Shown: in pieces, positions 32,701 to 41,766 of the stretch | How positions within the stretch are numbered: the stretch's first letter is position 1 | How the letters are laid out: the number at the start of each line of letters is the position of its first letter | Source of the DNA: Streptomyces sp. CB01881 | GTDB taxonomy: Bacteria > Actinomycetota > Actinomycetes > Streptomycetales > Streptomycetaceae | Reading direction: 5' to 3' | Length of the DNA stretch: 64,000 bases | Assembly (NCBI RefSeq): GCF_002953255.1 | Contig: NZ_CP026498.1 | Coordinates: 6,400,422-6,464,421, forward strand | Position numbers and translations under genes: made by a program | Notes under the pieces: generated by a model | The model's database searches: none | Told to the model about the DNA's origin: nothing | Seen by the model: only the letters and a program-made list of their open reading frames with translations

Positions 32701-33849
32701 TCACACCCCGCCGGTCGCCGGATCCGGGACGGCAAGCAGCGCAGCCACCTGCCGCCAGCCGTACATCGCCACCGCGTTCGCCTGACCGTGCTCGGCGATC
32801 GCGTCCAGAACATCCGCCGGTTCAACCGCGCCCTGGTCGCCCCCGGGCAGCGCCGCCATCAGTGGACGCTGCCCGGGCATGACCGTCGACGGCGGGCGCT
32901 TCCCGCCAGCAGGCAGCGCGTCCACGAGAGTCAGCGTCCTCGGCCCGGCCGCTGGCGAGCTGTCTTCCAGCGCGATGCGCCGCTCGATGCTCGCGAACCG
33001 CTCGGCCACCGACACCTGCGCCGCGTCTGCCACCCCTCGGTGCTGCGCCGGCCGCGTAGGGCGCTCTGAGGCCTGATCCGCAGGCGCCCCGGGCCGGAGC
33101 CGCTGCTCCCGCACCCACTTGCGCCACATCGCCTGCCAGTCGGCGCCCTGCGTGCCACGGCCGCGGTGCCAGTCCACGAACGCCTCGGTCGTGGCCGCCA
33201 GGCCTTCCCGGCCGCCGAGCCGGTCGAGGTGCCCCTCGGCAGCCGCCCACAGCAGAGCCGCCTCATCGGGTTCGAAGCCATCCGGAAGTGGGTGCCGGCG
33301 CGCCGGCCCCCACGGACGTACAGGCTCCCCACACGCATCAACCCCCTCCCTTCGGGAGGGGAGGGCAGGGGCCGGGCGCGCGCGAGGATCAGTTCGGTCC
33401 CCGGGGGACTCAGCGCCCTGACCTGGGCCGGTGTTCGTAGCGGGCGCGCGATCGGCTACCCGGTTGTCCGGTGAAGCGTCATCATCGGCGGGCGGATGAC
33501 CGCCGCCGCGCTGCTGGCGCTTCTTCTCCGCCGCGCGCCGCCGGCGCTCCTGAACCTGCCGGCGGCTGGGGTTTGCGTCCAGGTAGTCGTGCATCACGAA
33601 GTCGCCCTCACGGACCTGCGGGCACTTCGGGCAGGTGTGCCGGGCGGCGTGCCACAGCCCGGCCGCCACGAGCTTCCGGACCTGCGAGGCGGTGCCGTTC
33701 TTGGCGGCGACCGCCCCGGGGATCACGCCGTCGGTCAGGTGGGCGCTGGCGTAGGCGCCGCAGCGGACCCACAGGCCAAGTGCCGCGTTGCCCGCCGAGA
33801 GGGTCTTGAAGTGGTCGTCGGTGCTGTCTCCAACAGCGAACCAGGACAT
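32701..33849 (-). CDS. Phage replication-initiation-like protein
   Basis: The protein has 382 residues from ATG 33849. The N-terminus (MSWFAVGDSTDDHFKTLSAGNAALGLW, then a CPKCP zinc-like pair) matches proteins encoded beside phage helicase-type genes in Streptomyces phages. A middle Arg/Lys/Gln-rich region and the segment WHRGRGTQGADWQAMWRKWVREQ, typical of helicase-loader or replisome-organiser C-termini, follow. The final ~60 residues are another helical segment. Role inferred; no enzyme motif. Confidence 0.6.
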   Translation of the reverse strand: MSWFAVGDSTDDHFKTLSAGNAALGLWVRCGAYASAHLTDGVIPGAVAAKNGTASQVRKLVAAGLWHAARHTCPKCPQVREGDFVMHDYLDANPSRRQVQERRRRAAEKKRQQRGGGHPPADDDASPDNRVADRAPATNTGPGQGAESPGDRTDPRARPAPALPSRREGVDACGEPVRPWGPARRHPLPDGFEPDEAALLWAAAEGHLDRLGGREGLAATTEAFVDWHRGRGTQGADWQAMWRKWVREQRLRPGAPADQASERPTRPAQHRGVADAAQVSVAERFASIERRIALEDSSPAAGPRTLTLVDALPAGGKRPPSTVMPGQRPLMAALPGGDQGAVEPADVLDAIAEHGQANAVAMYGWRQVAALLAVPDPATGGV

Positions 33850-33922
33850 GCCGGTGGTCTCCTACCAGGGGTTGTGTGCCGGGGCCGCAGTCCGGCAGAT
33901 GGGTGGTCGGGCGCCGGGCCGT

Positions 33923-34153
33923 TCAGGCCGCCACGTCTGTGGGAGCGACCGCGTCGATGCCGAGCAGGGTGCGCAGCTTGGCGGTAGGAACCAGGAGGCG
34001 CCGGCCGACCGAGATCGTCGGGATGTCGCCGCGCCGGGCCGCGTTGTAGCTCGCGGCCTTCTGCAGGCCGAAGAGCCGGCCAGCCTCTGGCACGGTCATG
34101 GTCGGCTGGACTCGCGGGTCGGGCAGGACGGGAGTGTCGTCTGTCGTCGTCAT
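33923..34153 (-). CDS. xis: Excisionase-like HTH protein
   Basis: The protein has 76 residues from ATG 34153 (an earlier GTG at 34207 would add 18 residues). The segment TMTVPEAGRLFGLQKAASYNAARRGDIPTISVGRRLLVPT is a winged-helix of the MerR/excisionase (HTH_17) type. It is encoded next to the integrase gene and probably controls excision and orientation of recombination. Ribosome site is weak for either start. Confidence 0.7.
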   Translation of the reverse strand: MTTTDDTPVLPDPRVQPTMTVPEAGRLFGLQKAASYNAARRGDIPTISVGRRLLVPTAKLRTLLGIDAVAPTDVAA

Positions 34154-34638
34154 GCCTGCACCCTGTCCCGGGCCGGGCCTTTTCGTCCCGCCGTCCACCT
34201 CCGGCACCGCCTGTCTCGGTACGTCTCATCAGCCACTCGCGCGGTACACGCGAGGCCACATTCATGCAGGTCACAGGGCATTCACGCCGCAGATGGCGTT
34301 CTTGACCTAAACGCGCTGACACAGGGTCACCTAAGTAAACGCGGGCTCTCGACCTGCTGAAACTCCCTATTTCACCGGCTAGTTGTTCGCTCGCGGTCCA
34401 CACCCGTCCAGGCCTGTCCACGCGCACCGCAGGCAGACCACCTGTGTCCAGGCTCGACGCGACCCAAGGCACCCGCGCGCGTACGGTCTCCAACTTCCCC
34501 ACCGCCCTGGGTCTGTGCCCCCACAAGCGCAGGTCCGTGACTGTGGGCACGCCCTGCACATCGGCCCGCTACGGGCCCGAGCACCGGATGAGAGGCCATG
34601 ACCCCGCACCACCCGCGCCGCCGGCCGGAGGCGATCCG
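34154..34638. promoter_or_regulatory. 485-bp control region between excisionase and integrase
   Basis: Non-coding by my reading, although some frames enter it. It has repeated short words: a CACAGGG pair (about 34272-34278 and 34320-34326) and AAACGCG twice (about 34309 and 34337). These could be excisionase or repressor sites. The integrase start lies after GGAGG at its right end. Confidence 0.45.
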
Positions 34639-36633
34639 ATGAGCAGCACCGGCTCGGTGTACCGCCGATGCACCTGCCGCGAGCCTGTCCGCGATGAGAA
34701 CGGCAACCAGGTCCTCGATGCCGGCGGCAAGCCCAAGACGCGAGAGCTCGGCTCGAAGTGCCCCAAGCTCAAGGGCAAGAAGGCCCATGGCACCTGGTGG
34801 TACTACCTGCCGCTCAAGCCTGGCCCCGACGGCAAGCCTCGGCGTGACCGCAAGGGCGGCTACGAGGACAAGGACGAGGCCCAGAAGGCGCTGACCAAGG
34901 CGATCGGGAAGACCGACCGCGGTGAGGTGATCGATCACCGCACGACCGTGGCCCAGTTCCTGACCAAGTGGCTGGAGGGCAGGAAGACCCTCGAGCCCAC
35001 GACTGCCAGTTCCTACGGCAGCCACATCCGCAACTACCTGCTCCCCGCGCTCGGGGACATCAAGCTGGAAGACCTGACGGTCGGCCCGATCCGCGACATG
35101 TTCGACGAGATCGAGGCGCGCAACCTCGTGATCGGATACGAGGTGGCGTTGGTCGCCAAGGCGCGGGCGGAGTACGCCGAGTGGAAGGCCGTGTACGGCC
35201 GCAAGCCCGGCCGGCCGAAGGCCGACGCTGCGCCGCCCGCCGTCCCACCGCCCGTGATACCCAAGCGCGAGCCGCACCCGCAGATGCGGGTCGTGGCTCC
35301 CGCGACGATGCAGCGCATCCGCGCGACGCTTCGGTCCGCCCTCACCCAGGCGATCCGTGAACTGCGGATCACCACGAACTGGGCGAAGCTTGTCGAACTG
35401 CCCTCCGGCAAGCGGCCCAAGGCCCTGCTGTGGACACCTGAGCGCGTCGCCGAGTGGCGGCGGACCAGCGAGAAGCCGTCCAAGGTGATGGTGTGGACTC
35501 CCGAGCAGGCGGGACAGTTCCTCGACGCGATCGAGAGCGACTGGCTTCGCGCCTTCTGGCACCTCGCGATCTTCCGAGGCCTCCGGCGCGGCGAAGGCGC
35601 CGGGCTGGAGTGGGCCAAGACCAGCCTCGACACCGCACTCATCACCGTGGACTGGCAGATCGTGACGGTGGATGGCAAGCCGCTCGGCAAGGCCCCGAAG
35701 CAGGACAGCGTCCGCACGATCGCCCTGGACAGCCACACCCTCCAAGAGCTTCGCGATCACCGCGACCGCATGGAGGAAGCCCGGAAGGAAGCCGCCGACG
35801 CCGGCCTACCGTGGCCCGAGCACGGCAGCGTCTTCGTCCGCGAGGACGGCGCCCCGATCAACCCGGACTACCTCACCGACCGCTTCGAGCTGCTGTGCGA
35901 ACGCCTCGGACTCCCCCCGGTCCGCCTGCACGACCTTCGGCACCTGGCCGCCACGCTGCTTCTCGGCTCCGGCGCCGACCTCAAGGTCGTGCAGGAGGTG
36001 CTTGGGCACTCGACCATCGTCCTGACCGCCGACACCTACACCTCCGTGCTGCCCACGCTGGACCGCGAGAGCGCGGAGAAGGCTGCCGCACTCGTCCCCA
36101 TGAAGACCCGCAGGACCAGCGACCAGCAGGCATACGTTCTGACCCTCGGCGGCCTCGAAGTCGCCGTGGTCACGAAGGAGCACGCCGAAGCCCTCGTGAA
36201 CGAATGGAACACGCTCGTGGACGACCACGGCTCCGGGTTCGCGCATCGCCTTGCGGTGATGCCGGAGGAGGCCACGTCCTGGTCCGGTTTGGGCCGTCTC
36301 TGGGATCGGTTGCCTCGGCACACGGTCATCTTCTCCATCGCGGCCGCCTTCGACCGACGCAGCGGAACGCTGCTCTACCAGGCGCCCCTCATCGGCGGCC
36401 CGGCGTGGGAGTTCGAGCGGGACCTGTTCACCGACCAGGCCGCCCACAGCTCCGTAGAAGCACGGCTGGGCCTGCGCGGCCCGATCGAGGTCGTTGTCCG
36501 CGGCACCGACCAGGACGCCGTAATGGGTGCGTTCGCGCAGGCTCGCCAGGAAGCAGAAGCGCTGCAGCTGCGGTTCCAGCCTTCGACCGGACCGGATCAA
36601 GGCGAAGCCTCGGGCTCGGCCGACGCGGCCTGA
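34639..36633 (+). CDS. int: Tyrosine site-specific recombinase (integrase) with long C-terminal extension
   Basis: The protein has 664 residues; ATG 34639 follows GGAGG. The N-terminus has a SAM-like DNA-binding part (TVAQFLTKWLEGRKTLEPTT). The catalytic domain has Arg in FRGLRRGEG (~313-320), HDLRH (~431-435), GHSTIVLTADTYTSV (His ~456, Tyr ~466). A proline-rich insert with DNA-binding-like repeats (APPAVPPPVIPKREP) sits in the middle. About 195 residues follow the catalytic Tyr, far more than usual; this part (for example VAVVTKEHAEALVNEWNTL, PRHTVIFSIAAAFDRRSG) has no family that I recognise. It cuts and joins attachment sites, probably at the tRNA-fMet gene next door. Confidence 0.9.
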   Translation: MSSTGSVYRRCTCREPVRDENGNQVLDAGGKPKTRELGSKCPKLKGKKAHGTWWYYLPLKPGPDGKPRRDRKGGYEDKDEAQKALTKAIGKTDRGEVIDHRTTVAQFLTKWLEGRKTLEPTTASSYGSHIRNYLLPALGDIKLEDLTVGPIRDMFDEIEARNLVIGYEVALVAKARAEYAEWKAVYGRKPGRPKADAAPPAVPPPVIPKREPHPQMRVVAPATMQRIRATLRSALTQAIRELRITTNWAKLVELPSGKRPKALLWTPERVAEWRRTSEKPSKVMVWTPEQAGQFLDAIESDWLRAFWHLAIFRGLRRGEGAGLEWAKTSLDTALITVDWQIVTVDGKPLGKAPKQDSVRTIALDSHTLQELRDHRDRMEEARKEAADAGLPWPEHGSVFVREDGAPINPDYLTDRFELLCERLGLPPVRLHDLRHLAATLLLGSGADLKVVQEVLGHSTIVLTADTYTSVLPTLDRESAEKAAALVPMKTRRTSDQQAYVLTLGGLEVAVVTKEHAEALVNEWNTLVDDHGSGFAHRLAVMPEEATSWSGLGRLWDRLPRHTVIFSIAAAFDRRSGTLLYQAPLIGGPAWEFERDLFTDQAAHSSVEARLGLRGPIEVVVRGTDQDAVMGAFAQARQEAEALQLRFQPSTGPDQGEASGSADAA

Positions 36634-36802
36634 TCTCCGCGCCGGCAGGACCAGCGTGCGGTCGCTCAGGTCAGGCGTGCAGGCCAGCCATCTCCTCCAG
36701 CTGAGACGACGACCGCTTGGGACCCCGCGCCTCGCGGGTGCCCTACCGCCAAGTCCCTGATGGGTGGCCGGCAGAGAGACTCTTGGTCGGCGACATGCAA
36801 GC

Positions 36803-36841
36803 AGGTCGGGCCCGGTACGTTTCACGTACCGGGCCCGACCT
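36803..36841. terminator. 18-bp perfect hairpin beside tRNA-fMet
   Basis: 36803-36820 pairs perfectly with 36824-36841 around TTC. It is 5 bp from the CCA end of the tRNA gene, so it is the tRNA terminator and may also be part of the phage attachment region. No T-run follows. Confidence 0.6.
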
Positions 36842-36845
36842 GGAT

Positions 36846-36922
36846 TGGTAGCGGGGACAGGATTTGAACCTGCGACCTCTGGGTTATGAGCCCAGCGAGC
36901 TACCGAGCTGCTCCACCCCGCG
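36846..36922 (-). tRNA. tRNA-fMet (CAT), initiator type
   Basis: 77 nt including encoded CCA (36846-36848). Reverse-strand sequence starts CGCGGGG and ends CCCCGCT-A-CCA. The first pair is a C1:U72 mismatch and the anticodon stem ends in three G:C pairs with loop CTCATAA, the marks of an initiator tRNA. Its 3' end faces the integrase gene, which fits integration of the prophage in the 3' part of the gene. Confidence 0.93.
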
Positions 36923-37453
36923 TCGGCACCGCTGACTGTACGGTACGGAAGGGCGCGGACGGTAATCAGTAACGCGGCCCTTGCTGCGGGTAGGAGGGCC
37001 GCCGCCCGCCCAATACTCAGGCATGTTCGAGCGGTTGGACATCGTCTGGAACCACGTCTGACCGAGTCCGCAGGACCCGCGGGCGATGCCTCAGCCTCCG
37101 AACTCTGGGACCGTCTGGCCGGCTTCGATCTCCACGACGACGTCCGGCACGACCGGAATGTACGTCATCGGCGCGCTACCAGGGAGCCCACCCGATTGTG
37201 CCAGGCAACTCCTCCAGCTGGTCGCCTGCCGGGCGCAGCTGGCCATTGCTCGATCACCGATGGCGCCGCAACGCTGAGGTGCAGCGTGGAAAAGCCGACC
37301 GCGACGACACCGGCGCCGAACCGCGTGCACAGGGGGGCCAGCCCCACCCGGGGTCAGCCGGGCCTGCGTGGGTTACGCAATATCGGGCGTACGCGGCCGA
37401 GTATCCAGAGATGATGTGGAGCAGGAGACCGGCTGACGCGACGGAGGATAGAC
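36923..37453. other. 531-bp stretch without a supported gene
   Basis: Between tRNA-fMet and the HEPN-like gene. A short minus-strand segment near 37090-37170 encodes MTYIPVVPDVVVEIEAGQT, reminiscent of an ATP-dependent ligase fragment, but no start, length or continuity supports a gene. It may be decayed DNA from an older insertion at this tRNA. Confidence 0.35.
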
Positions 37454-38449
37454 ATGGAGCGGTTGGAGCTGATCGTCGTGCAGCTCGAAGAGGCCAAGGG
37501 GATGATCGAGAAGGGGCGTGTGCCCAACCTGCGGTTGGCGTACCTACTCATCGACAGCGTGACCGAGCTGATCCTCCACCGAACCGTTCAGACGGAACTC
37601 CTGCACCAGGACATGCTCAAGAAGCTGCTGTTGGCCTACCAGCAGAACGCGGCCTACGGAATACCGGAAGACGCGGAAGAGGTCGCGTCCGTCGAGGCGC
37701 AGATCCTGTCCAAGTCCGACCTGAAGGGCATCGACCGCAACTTCGACGCCAAGGTCGGTCTGTTGGTCCGCCGCAACCTGCTCGACAAAGCGCTCGGCCC
37801 CGTCCTGGAAAAGCTGCACAAGTACCGCAACGAGATGTATCACCGCGACAAGCAGAGGCCCGAGATCATCAGGCCGGCCACCCTGATCTACTTCGACTCC
37901 GCATGCACAGTGCTGGAGTCGTACCGCCAGATGGTCATCAGCTACCCGGCCGACCTCGGCTCGGAGATCTGCCGCTTCACCGAAGGCAGGCACCCGGGCT
38001 TCGGCGAAGCGGAAGACCTCCCGAAGAAGATCGCCGCACAGCTACGCCGAGAGGTGGGACTCGACCTCCCGCAGGTGAGGGGTGCCCTCACCGCCTACCT
38101 TGATGCTCGGCTTGACCAAATGGTCGACGGCCTGGAGTTCATCGAGGACAACCTTTCCGGCCCGCCCCTCGTGCGTGGCGACGCCTTGCGGCTAGTGCAG
38201 GCGAACCTTTCCGCGAACCCGACGCTCGAACAGGTGCGTGGGCGGAAGTATCCGTACTCCAAGGTGGACCTGGAGCAGTGGCGAACCCGGATTGCCGCTC
38301 TGGAATCCATCGACGACAGGCACGCACTGGTCAGCGAGTACGCCGCCATCGAGGACTCCTTCGAGCCCCTGGAAGAGAAGATCAGCGAAGCTGTGTTCCA
38401 GGTCGACTGCGAGGTGCAGACCCAAATCGACTTCGCTCGCGGCAAGTAG
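37454..38449 (+). CDS. Unknown protein with a HEPN-like motif
   Basis: The protein has 331 residues; ATG 37454 follows GGAGGATAGAC. It is almost entirely helical. The segment LEKLHKYRNEMYHRDKQ holds Arg125-N-E-x-x-His130, the R-x4-H motif found at the active site of many HEPN RNases. A further region (PQVRGALTAYLDARLDQMVDGLEF) is helical. HEPN proteins often act as toxins or RNA-processing effectors. Location in an islet next to a tRNA gene fits a defence or toxin role, but only the motif supports it. Confidence 0.55.
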   Translation: MERLELIVVQLEEAKGMIEKGRVPNLRLAYLLIDSVTELILHRTVQTELLHQDMLKKLLLAYQQNAAYGIPEDAEEVASVEAQILSKSDLKGIDRNFDAKVGLLVRRNLLDKALGPVLEKLHKYRNEMYHRDKQRPEIIRPATLIYFDSACTVLESYRQMVISYPADLGSEICRFTEGRHPGFGEAEDLPKKIAAQLRREVGLDLPQVRGALTAYLDARLDQMVDGLEFIEDNLSGPPLVRGDALRLVQANLSANPTLEQVRGRKYPYSKVDLEQWRTRIAALESIDDRHALVSEYAAIEDSFEPLEEKISEAVFQVDCEVQTQIDFARGK

Positions 38450-38598
38450 GGGGCTCGACAAATCGCAGCACAGCACCGTCGGCGGGCGATACGGTCGTTA
38501 AGGTGCCCGTGGCGCCGGACTGATCGGGCGTTCCGCCGGTGGCTCGCAGGCTGATCCTCACCCCAGGAAGTCCGTCCGTGGAGTCCTGCCGGCCCTGA

Positions 38599-38898
38599 CT
38601 ACGCGGCGGAAGGAGGTGGCCCGATGTGGTTGAGCTTGGTTCGGGCCTCGACGCGGTCCTGGACGGCAAGCTCGGCCCAGAAGGTGTGCGCCCACACGAC
38701 TCGCGCGGCCTCGCTCTCGGCCGCCAGCAGCCGCGAGCTCTGGGCACGCTGCTCGTCGGTGAGCTCCTGGCCTTCGCTGGTGCCCCAGACCGGCAGAGTG
38801 GCGAGGAATGCCGAGCGCTCGGCCCGTGCCGCCTCCAACGCCCACTGCGCCTGGCGCAGGTCCTGCGGATAATCGAACATCTTGTCGTTCTTCGCCAC
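38599..38898 (-). CDS. Unknown small helical protein
   Basis: The protein has 99 residues from GTG 38898 (an earlier start at 38922 adds 8 residues; neither has a good ribosome site). Charged, helical segments: YPQDLRQAQWALEAARAERSAFLATL, LLAAESEAARVVWAHTFWAEL. No family recognised. Lies between the HEPN-like gene and a short membrane-protein gene. Confidence 0.5.
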   Translation of the reverse strand: MAKNDKMFDYPQDLRQAQWALEAARAERSAFLATLPVWGTSEGQELTDEQRAQSSRLLAAESEAARVVWAHTFWAELAVQDRVEARTKLNHIGPPPSAA

Positions 38899-39023
38899 GG
38901 CCGCGATCGTACGCCAGCACAACCGGGGAACTCCGGCAGGCCCGCCGGGCGTGCGTCCAGCGGACTGACCAGGCGGTACGCCAGACAGTGGATCGGTGGC
39001 GCCCAGGCTGCTGTGAGGCCTGT

Positions 39024-39050
39024 GAGGGGGTGCTCGAACGGCACCCCCTC
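39024..39050 (-). terminator. Terminator hairpin after the 49-residue gene
   Basis: 10-bp perfect stem (39024-39033 with 39041-39050) with a 7-nt loop, 5 bp beyond the stop of the small membrane protein gene. Confidence 0.6.
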
Positions 39051-39054
39051 CGGC

Positions 39055-39204
39055 TCACCAGCGGTGCAGGTTGACCACGATGGCCACCACTGCCGCCAGC
39101 GCCTGGAGCACTCCTCGTGCGTACTCCAGCCACTGAGGCAGCGGCGCCTCGGCACCACGAGCGTTGTCGGCCAGCGGCCGCCGGCGAAACCAGCGCTCGA
39201 TCAT
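39055..39204 (-). CDS. Short membrane protein (49 residues)
   Basis: Stop at 39055, ATG at 39204, preceded by a very strong site GGAAGGAGGGTG. The peptide starts with the basic MIERWFRRRPL, then has GVLQALAAVVAIVVNL as a single membrane helix near the C-terminus. A terminator hairpin follows directly. Strong ribosome site, plausible topology and terminator together make a real gene likely. Function unknown; toxin-like or signalling peptides have this form. Confidence 0.6.
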   Translation of the reverse strand: MIERWFRRRPLADNARGAEAPLPQWLEYARGVLQALAAVVAIVVNLHRW

Positions 39205-39485
39205 GGGCTCACCCTCCTTCCGGATCTCAGGCAGGACGTCCTCGCACCAGCCCCAAGCGACCGCAGGTTACGGCCGCTAGAAGTGCCGGAGCGCAGACCC
39301 TTCCTGCGCCTGTGAATAACTGACGGGCCGTGGAGAAACAGCTGGCGCTGTGTTGACCCGTCCGGGTGATGCGCCGCCCGACTACCTCCCTGCCCGCGAT
39401 CCCATCTGAGCACTGCGGCCATCCGCAGGTTCCCGGCAAGTTCGGGGGGTTCTTCTGCGGGCCGGCGGACCGCTACCGTCGCGCC

Positions 39486-40640
39486 ATGGCCCGCACCTCG
39501 CCAAGCCCCGCCGATGCCCGTCTCATCGAGTACGCCAGGAGCCAAGGAGTCGAGGTCACCGCCCGTCAGCTGGAGCGCTGGCGGGGCAAACCCGACCCGT
39601 TGCTCCCGCGCAACGAACGCTCCTGGCCTGGACGGCCTGTCGGCGGCAGCTCCTCGACCGCCGACGGAGAGATCGGCGAGCTGGTGGCCTGGCTCGGGAA
39701 GCACCAGAAGCAGGGCCGGAGCCGCGACCACCTGATCCTCGGCGCCTTCGCGGCCGGCCTTCGAGTTCCCGAGAGCTCAGTGCGCAGCGCGTTCGGTCGG
39801 CACGTGATCGAGATGGCCGCCGACCTCCGGAAGAACCTCGGCCCTCTCCTTCCTGGGGCCGACCCGGACGACTGGGTGGGGGACGGGGCGTCGCGGATCG
39901 CGCTCGAGCAGCAGCACCGCGGGGCGGGGGTGAACCGACGGATCCGCAAGATCGACAAGTCGCTACGCGAGCTCCCGGCCCTTGCCGAGTTCTGGCCCAC
40001 GATCGGCGCCCTGGACGGCTCCGCCGGCGCCGAGCCGCTGGACAACGCCGGACTGGCGTTCCACTCCGTGCTCGGGATCCTGCTTGGAGCCGATGGCATC
40101 ATGCCGGAGACAATCGCCCGGGTCGTTCGAAGCCGCTCCGGAGTCAGCGATCTCAACCCCGGCGCCTACCTGCTGGAGACCGACAACGGCGATCCTCTCC
40201 AGGCCCTCCGCGACGCACCGGCGCACCAGGTGCCAGGGTTGCCGGAAAGCAGCATGCTTCACCACCTCCACTCACTCGTCCTGGACACACCACTGGAGCG
40301 CCTGCGGGCTGCTTGGCAGGCGGCCGGCACTCTCGCCACGTGGGCGGAGGACCTGTGCGCAGCCGTCGAAACTGAGATCGCATATGGCCTTCCTGGACCC
40401 GCCAGCGAGAAGTGGATCTACGGCATGCTGTTCTCGCTCAGCCGGGACCTGATTCGGGTGGGACTGGCTGAACCGAACCCGACGCCAAGTCAACAGTGCT
40501 CGTCGGCACTGTCACTGCTGTTCGTGGCCGGGGGGACCGAAGCAGCCCTCGCGCTGGCCGACGAGGACGGCCGGCACCGTGCCGATCTCCTGACCCCAGC
40601 GCCCCTTCGCCCCTTGGTGGCCGGCCTGCCCGCCAGATGA
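39486..40640 (+). CDS. Unknown streptomycete protein with N-terminal HTH-like segment
   Basis: The protein has 384 residues; ATG 39486 lies 6 nt after TACCGT, so it is probably a leaderless message. The N-terminus (LIEYARSQGVEVTARQLERWRG) reads as a MerR-like helix-turn-helix; a large helical domain follows (AFHSVLGILLGADGIMPETI, LERLRAAWQAAGTLATWAEDL). I recognise it only as a conserved streptomycete hypothetical. Probably a regulator; the target is unknown. Confidence 0.6.
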   Translation: MARTSPSPADARLIEYARSQGVEVTARQLERWRGKPDPLLPRNERSWPGRPVGGSSSTADGEIGELVAWLGKHQKQGRSRDHLILGAFAAGLRVPESSVRSAFGRHVIEMAADLRKNLGPLLPGADPDDWVGDGASRIALEQQHRGAGVNRRIRKIDKSLRELPALAEFWPTIGALDGSAGAEPLDNAGLAFHSVLGILLGADGIMPETIARVVRSRSGVSDLNPGAYLLETDNGDPLQALRDAPAHQVPGLPESSMLHHLHSLVLDTPLERLRAAWQAAGTLATWAEDLCAAVETEIAYGLPGPASEKWIYGMLFSLSRDLIRVGLAEPNPTPSQQCSSALSLLFVAGGTEAALALADEDGRHRADLLTPAPLRPLVAGLPAR

Positions 40641-40685
40641 CGTGCACTGCGGCGGCACGGCGCGGCCGCGCCGACCGGTGGGACC

Positions 40686-41420
40686 TCAAGGCTTCAACTG
40701 GTCCCGCATGTCGTCGTAGATCGGCGTCACACCGACGCGCTCGAAGAACGCGTTGGCGAAGGAGAGCATCGACATCCACGCCCAGGCAGCGCAGCCATGC
40801 CCCAGGCAGCGGTCCGGGAAGAACGGGTTGCCCTGGCTCGTGAACGGGTTCTCCGTGAAACTCCGGTCGGACAGGCCCTTGGCGATGCCCTTGAGAGCTT
40901 CCTGCGACGCCCCCGCCCCTGCGCGCCATTCCGGGCGGTAGTGCACCAGCTCATTCCGGAGCTGGACCACCAGCCGAGCATCCTGGAATGGCTTGGTGCC
41001 GGCCTCGAAGGGCTCGCGACCGAGTAGCTCAAGCACGAGCTCGATCCGCTCCAGAAGCGAGGTCCGCCTCCCGAATACCTTCATCAGGAACGTGAGATCG
41101 CGACGCTCGTCCGGCGGTAGCCCACCCTTGGCGCCCGCGAGCTCCAGGTTGTCCTCGGATGCAGAGCCCAGCAGTTCGTTGAGCGACGCCTCCAGGAACG
41201 CGACCGAGGCGAGAATCGACGCCACCGCGTAGGACTTGTGCTCTTCCGCCTCAGCCACCGACCACTGGAGTCCGCGACGCTTCTCGTCTTCGCTCGGCGC
41301 CGTTGGATTCCGCTCCAGTTCCCCACACCTTCGAGAGAACAGCGTGGCCGCACGCGCCTGATCGATCGAGTACCAGTGCCAGACCGCCACGGTGGCATCG
41401 AGGGCGTTCGCTCTCACCAT
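40686..41420 (-). CDS. Unknown protein with a HEPN-like motif
   Basis: The protein has 244 residues from ATG 41420. Helical throughout: AVASILASVAFLEASLNELLG and LLERIELVLELLGREP. The segment VVQLRNELVHYRPEW gives Arg155-N-E-L-V-His160, an R-x4-H HEPN motif in the right helical setting (helix start). Unlike the 37454 gene, it looks close to proteins sometimes named 'hypothetical HEPN/MAE_28990-like', so RNase or nucleotidyltransferase-partner roles are possible. It lies 12 bp from no obvious partner gene. Confidence 0.6.
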   Translation of the reverse strand: MVRANALDATVAVWHWYSIDQARAATLFSRRCGELERNPTAPSEDEKRRGLQWSVAEAEEHKSYAVASILASVAFLEASLNELLGSASEDNLELAGAKGGLPPDERRDLTFLMKVFGRRTSLLERIELVLELLGREPFEAGTKPFQDARLVVQLRNELVHYRPEWRAGAGASQEALKGIAKGLSDRSFTENPFTSQGNPFFPDRCLGHGCAAWAWMSMLSFANAFFERVGVTPIYDDMRDQLKP

Positions 41421-41766
41421 GCCGAGCAGTCTGATGCCCGCCCTTGCCCACCAGCACGAGCCACGCCGCGGCGTTCGCCCAGTCTGCCGTGAGGTCGTCA
41501 GCCTCCCGATCGCTGTCTGGACGCCGTTTGGCCCACGGGCCTCGGAGGACACGGTCCGTGATTTTCAGAGCTTGAAAGAGACCCCGTTGGACGGCTGTGG
41601 ACGTGGACGGAAAGGGGGGCGGTGGAGGCCGCGCGGGGGCGCTGTCCCGGCAGAATCCCCGCCGGGGGACATATCGGGCATGATTTCGGGCCGGCGAGCC
41701 ACGCCAACTAGGCGTCAGAAATGAAAAGAGCCAGGTCAGATGATGTCTGACCTGGCTCCTGCTCTG
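41421..41766. other. 346-bp stretch between HEPN-like gene and tRNA-Lys
   Basis: Holds only the tRNA-Lys terminator at 41728-41758. I see no gene or other structure in 41421-41720. Confidence 0.4.
41728..41758 (-). terminator. Intrinsic terminator of tRNA-Lys
   Basis: 13-bp perfect stem (41728-41740 with 41746-41758), 5-nt loop, followed on the minus strand by TTTTC. It lies 8 bp after the tRNA 3' end, the classical position. Confidence 0.85.

Noticed and set aside
37091..37330. Minus-strand segment resembling a DNA ligase piece (TYIPVVPDVVVEIEAG)
   Set aside because: Too short, with no start or ribosome site and no other ligase motifs; mentioned only as possible decayed DNA.
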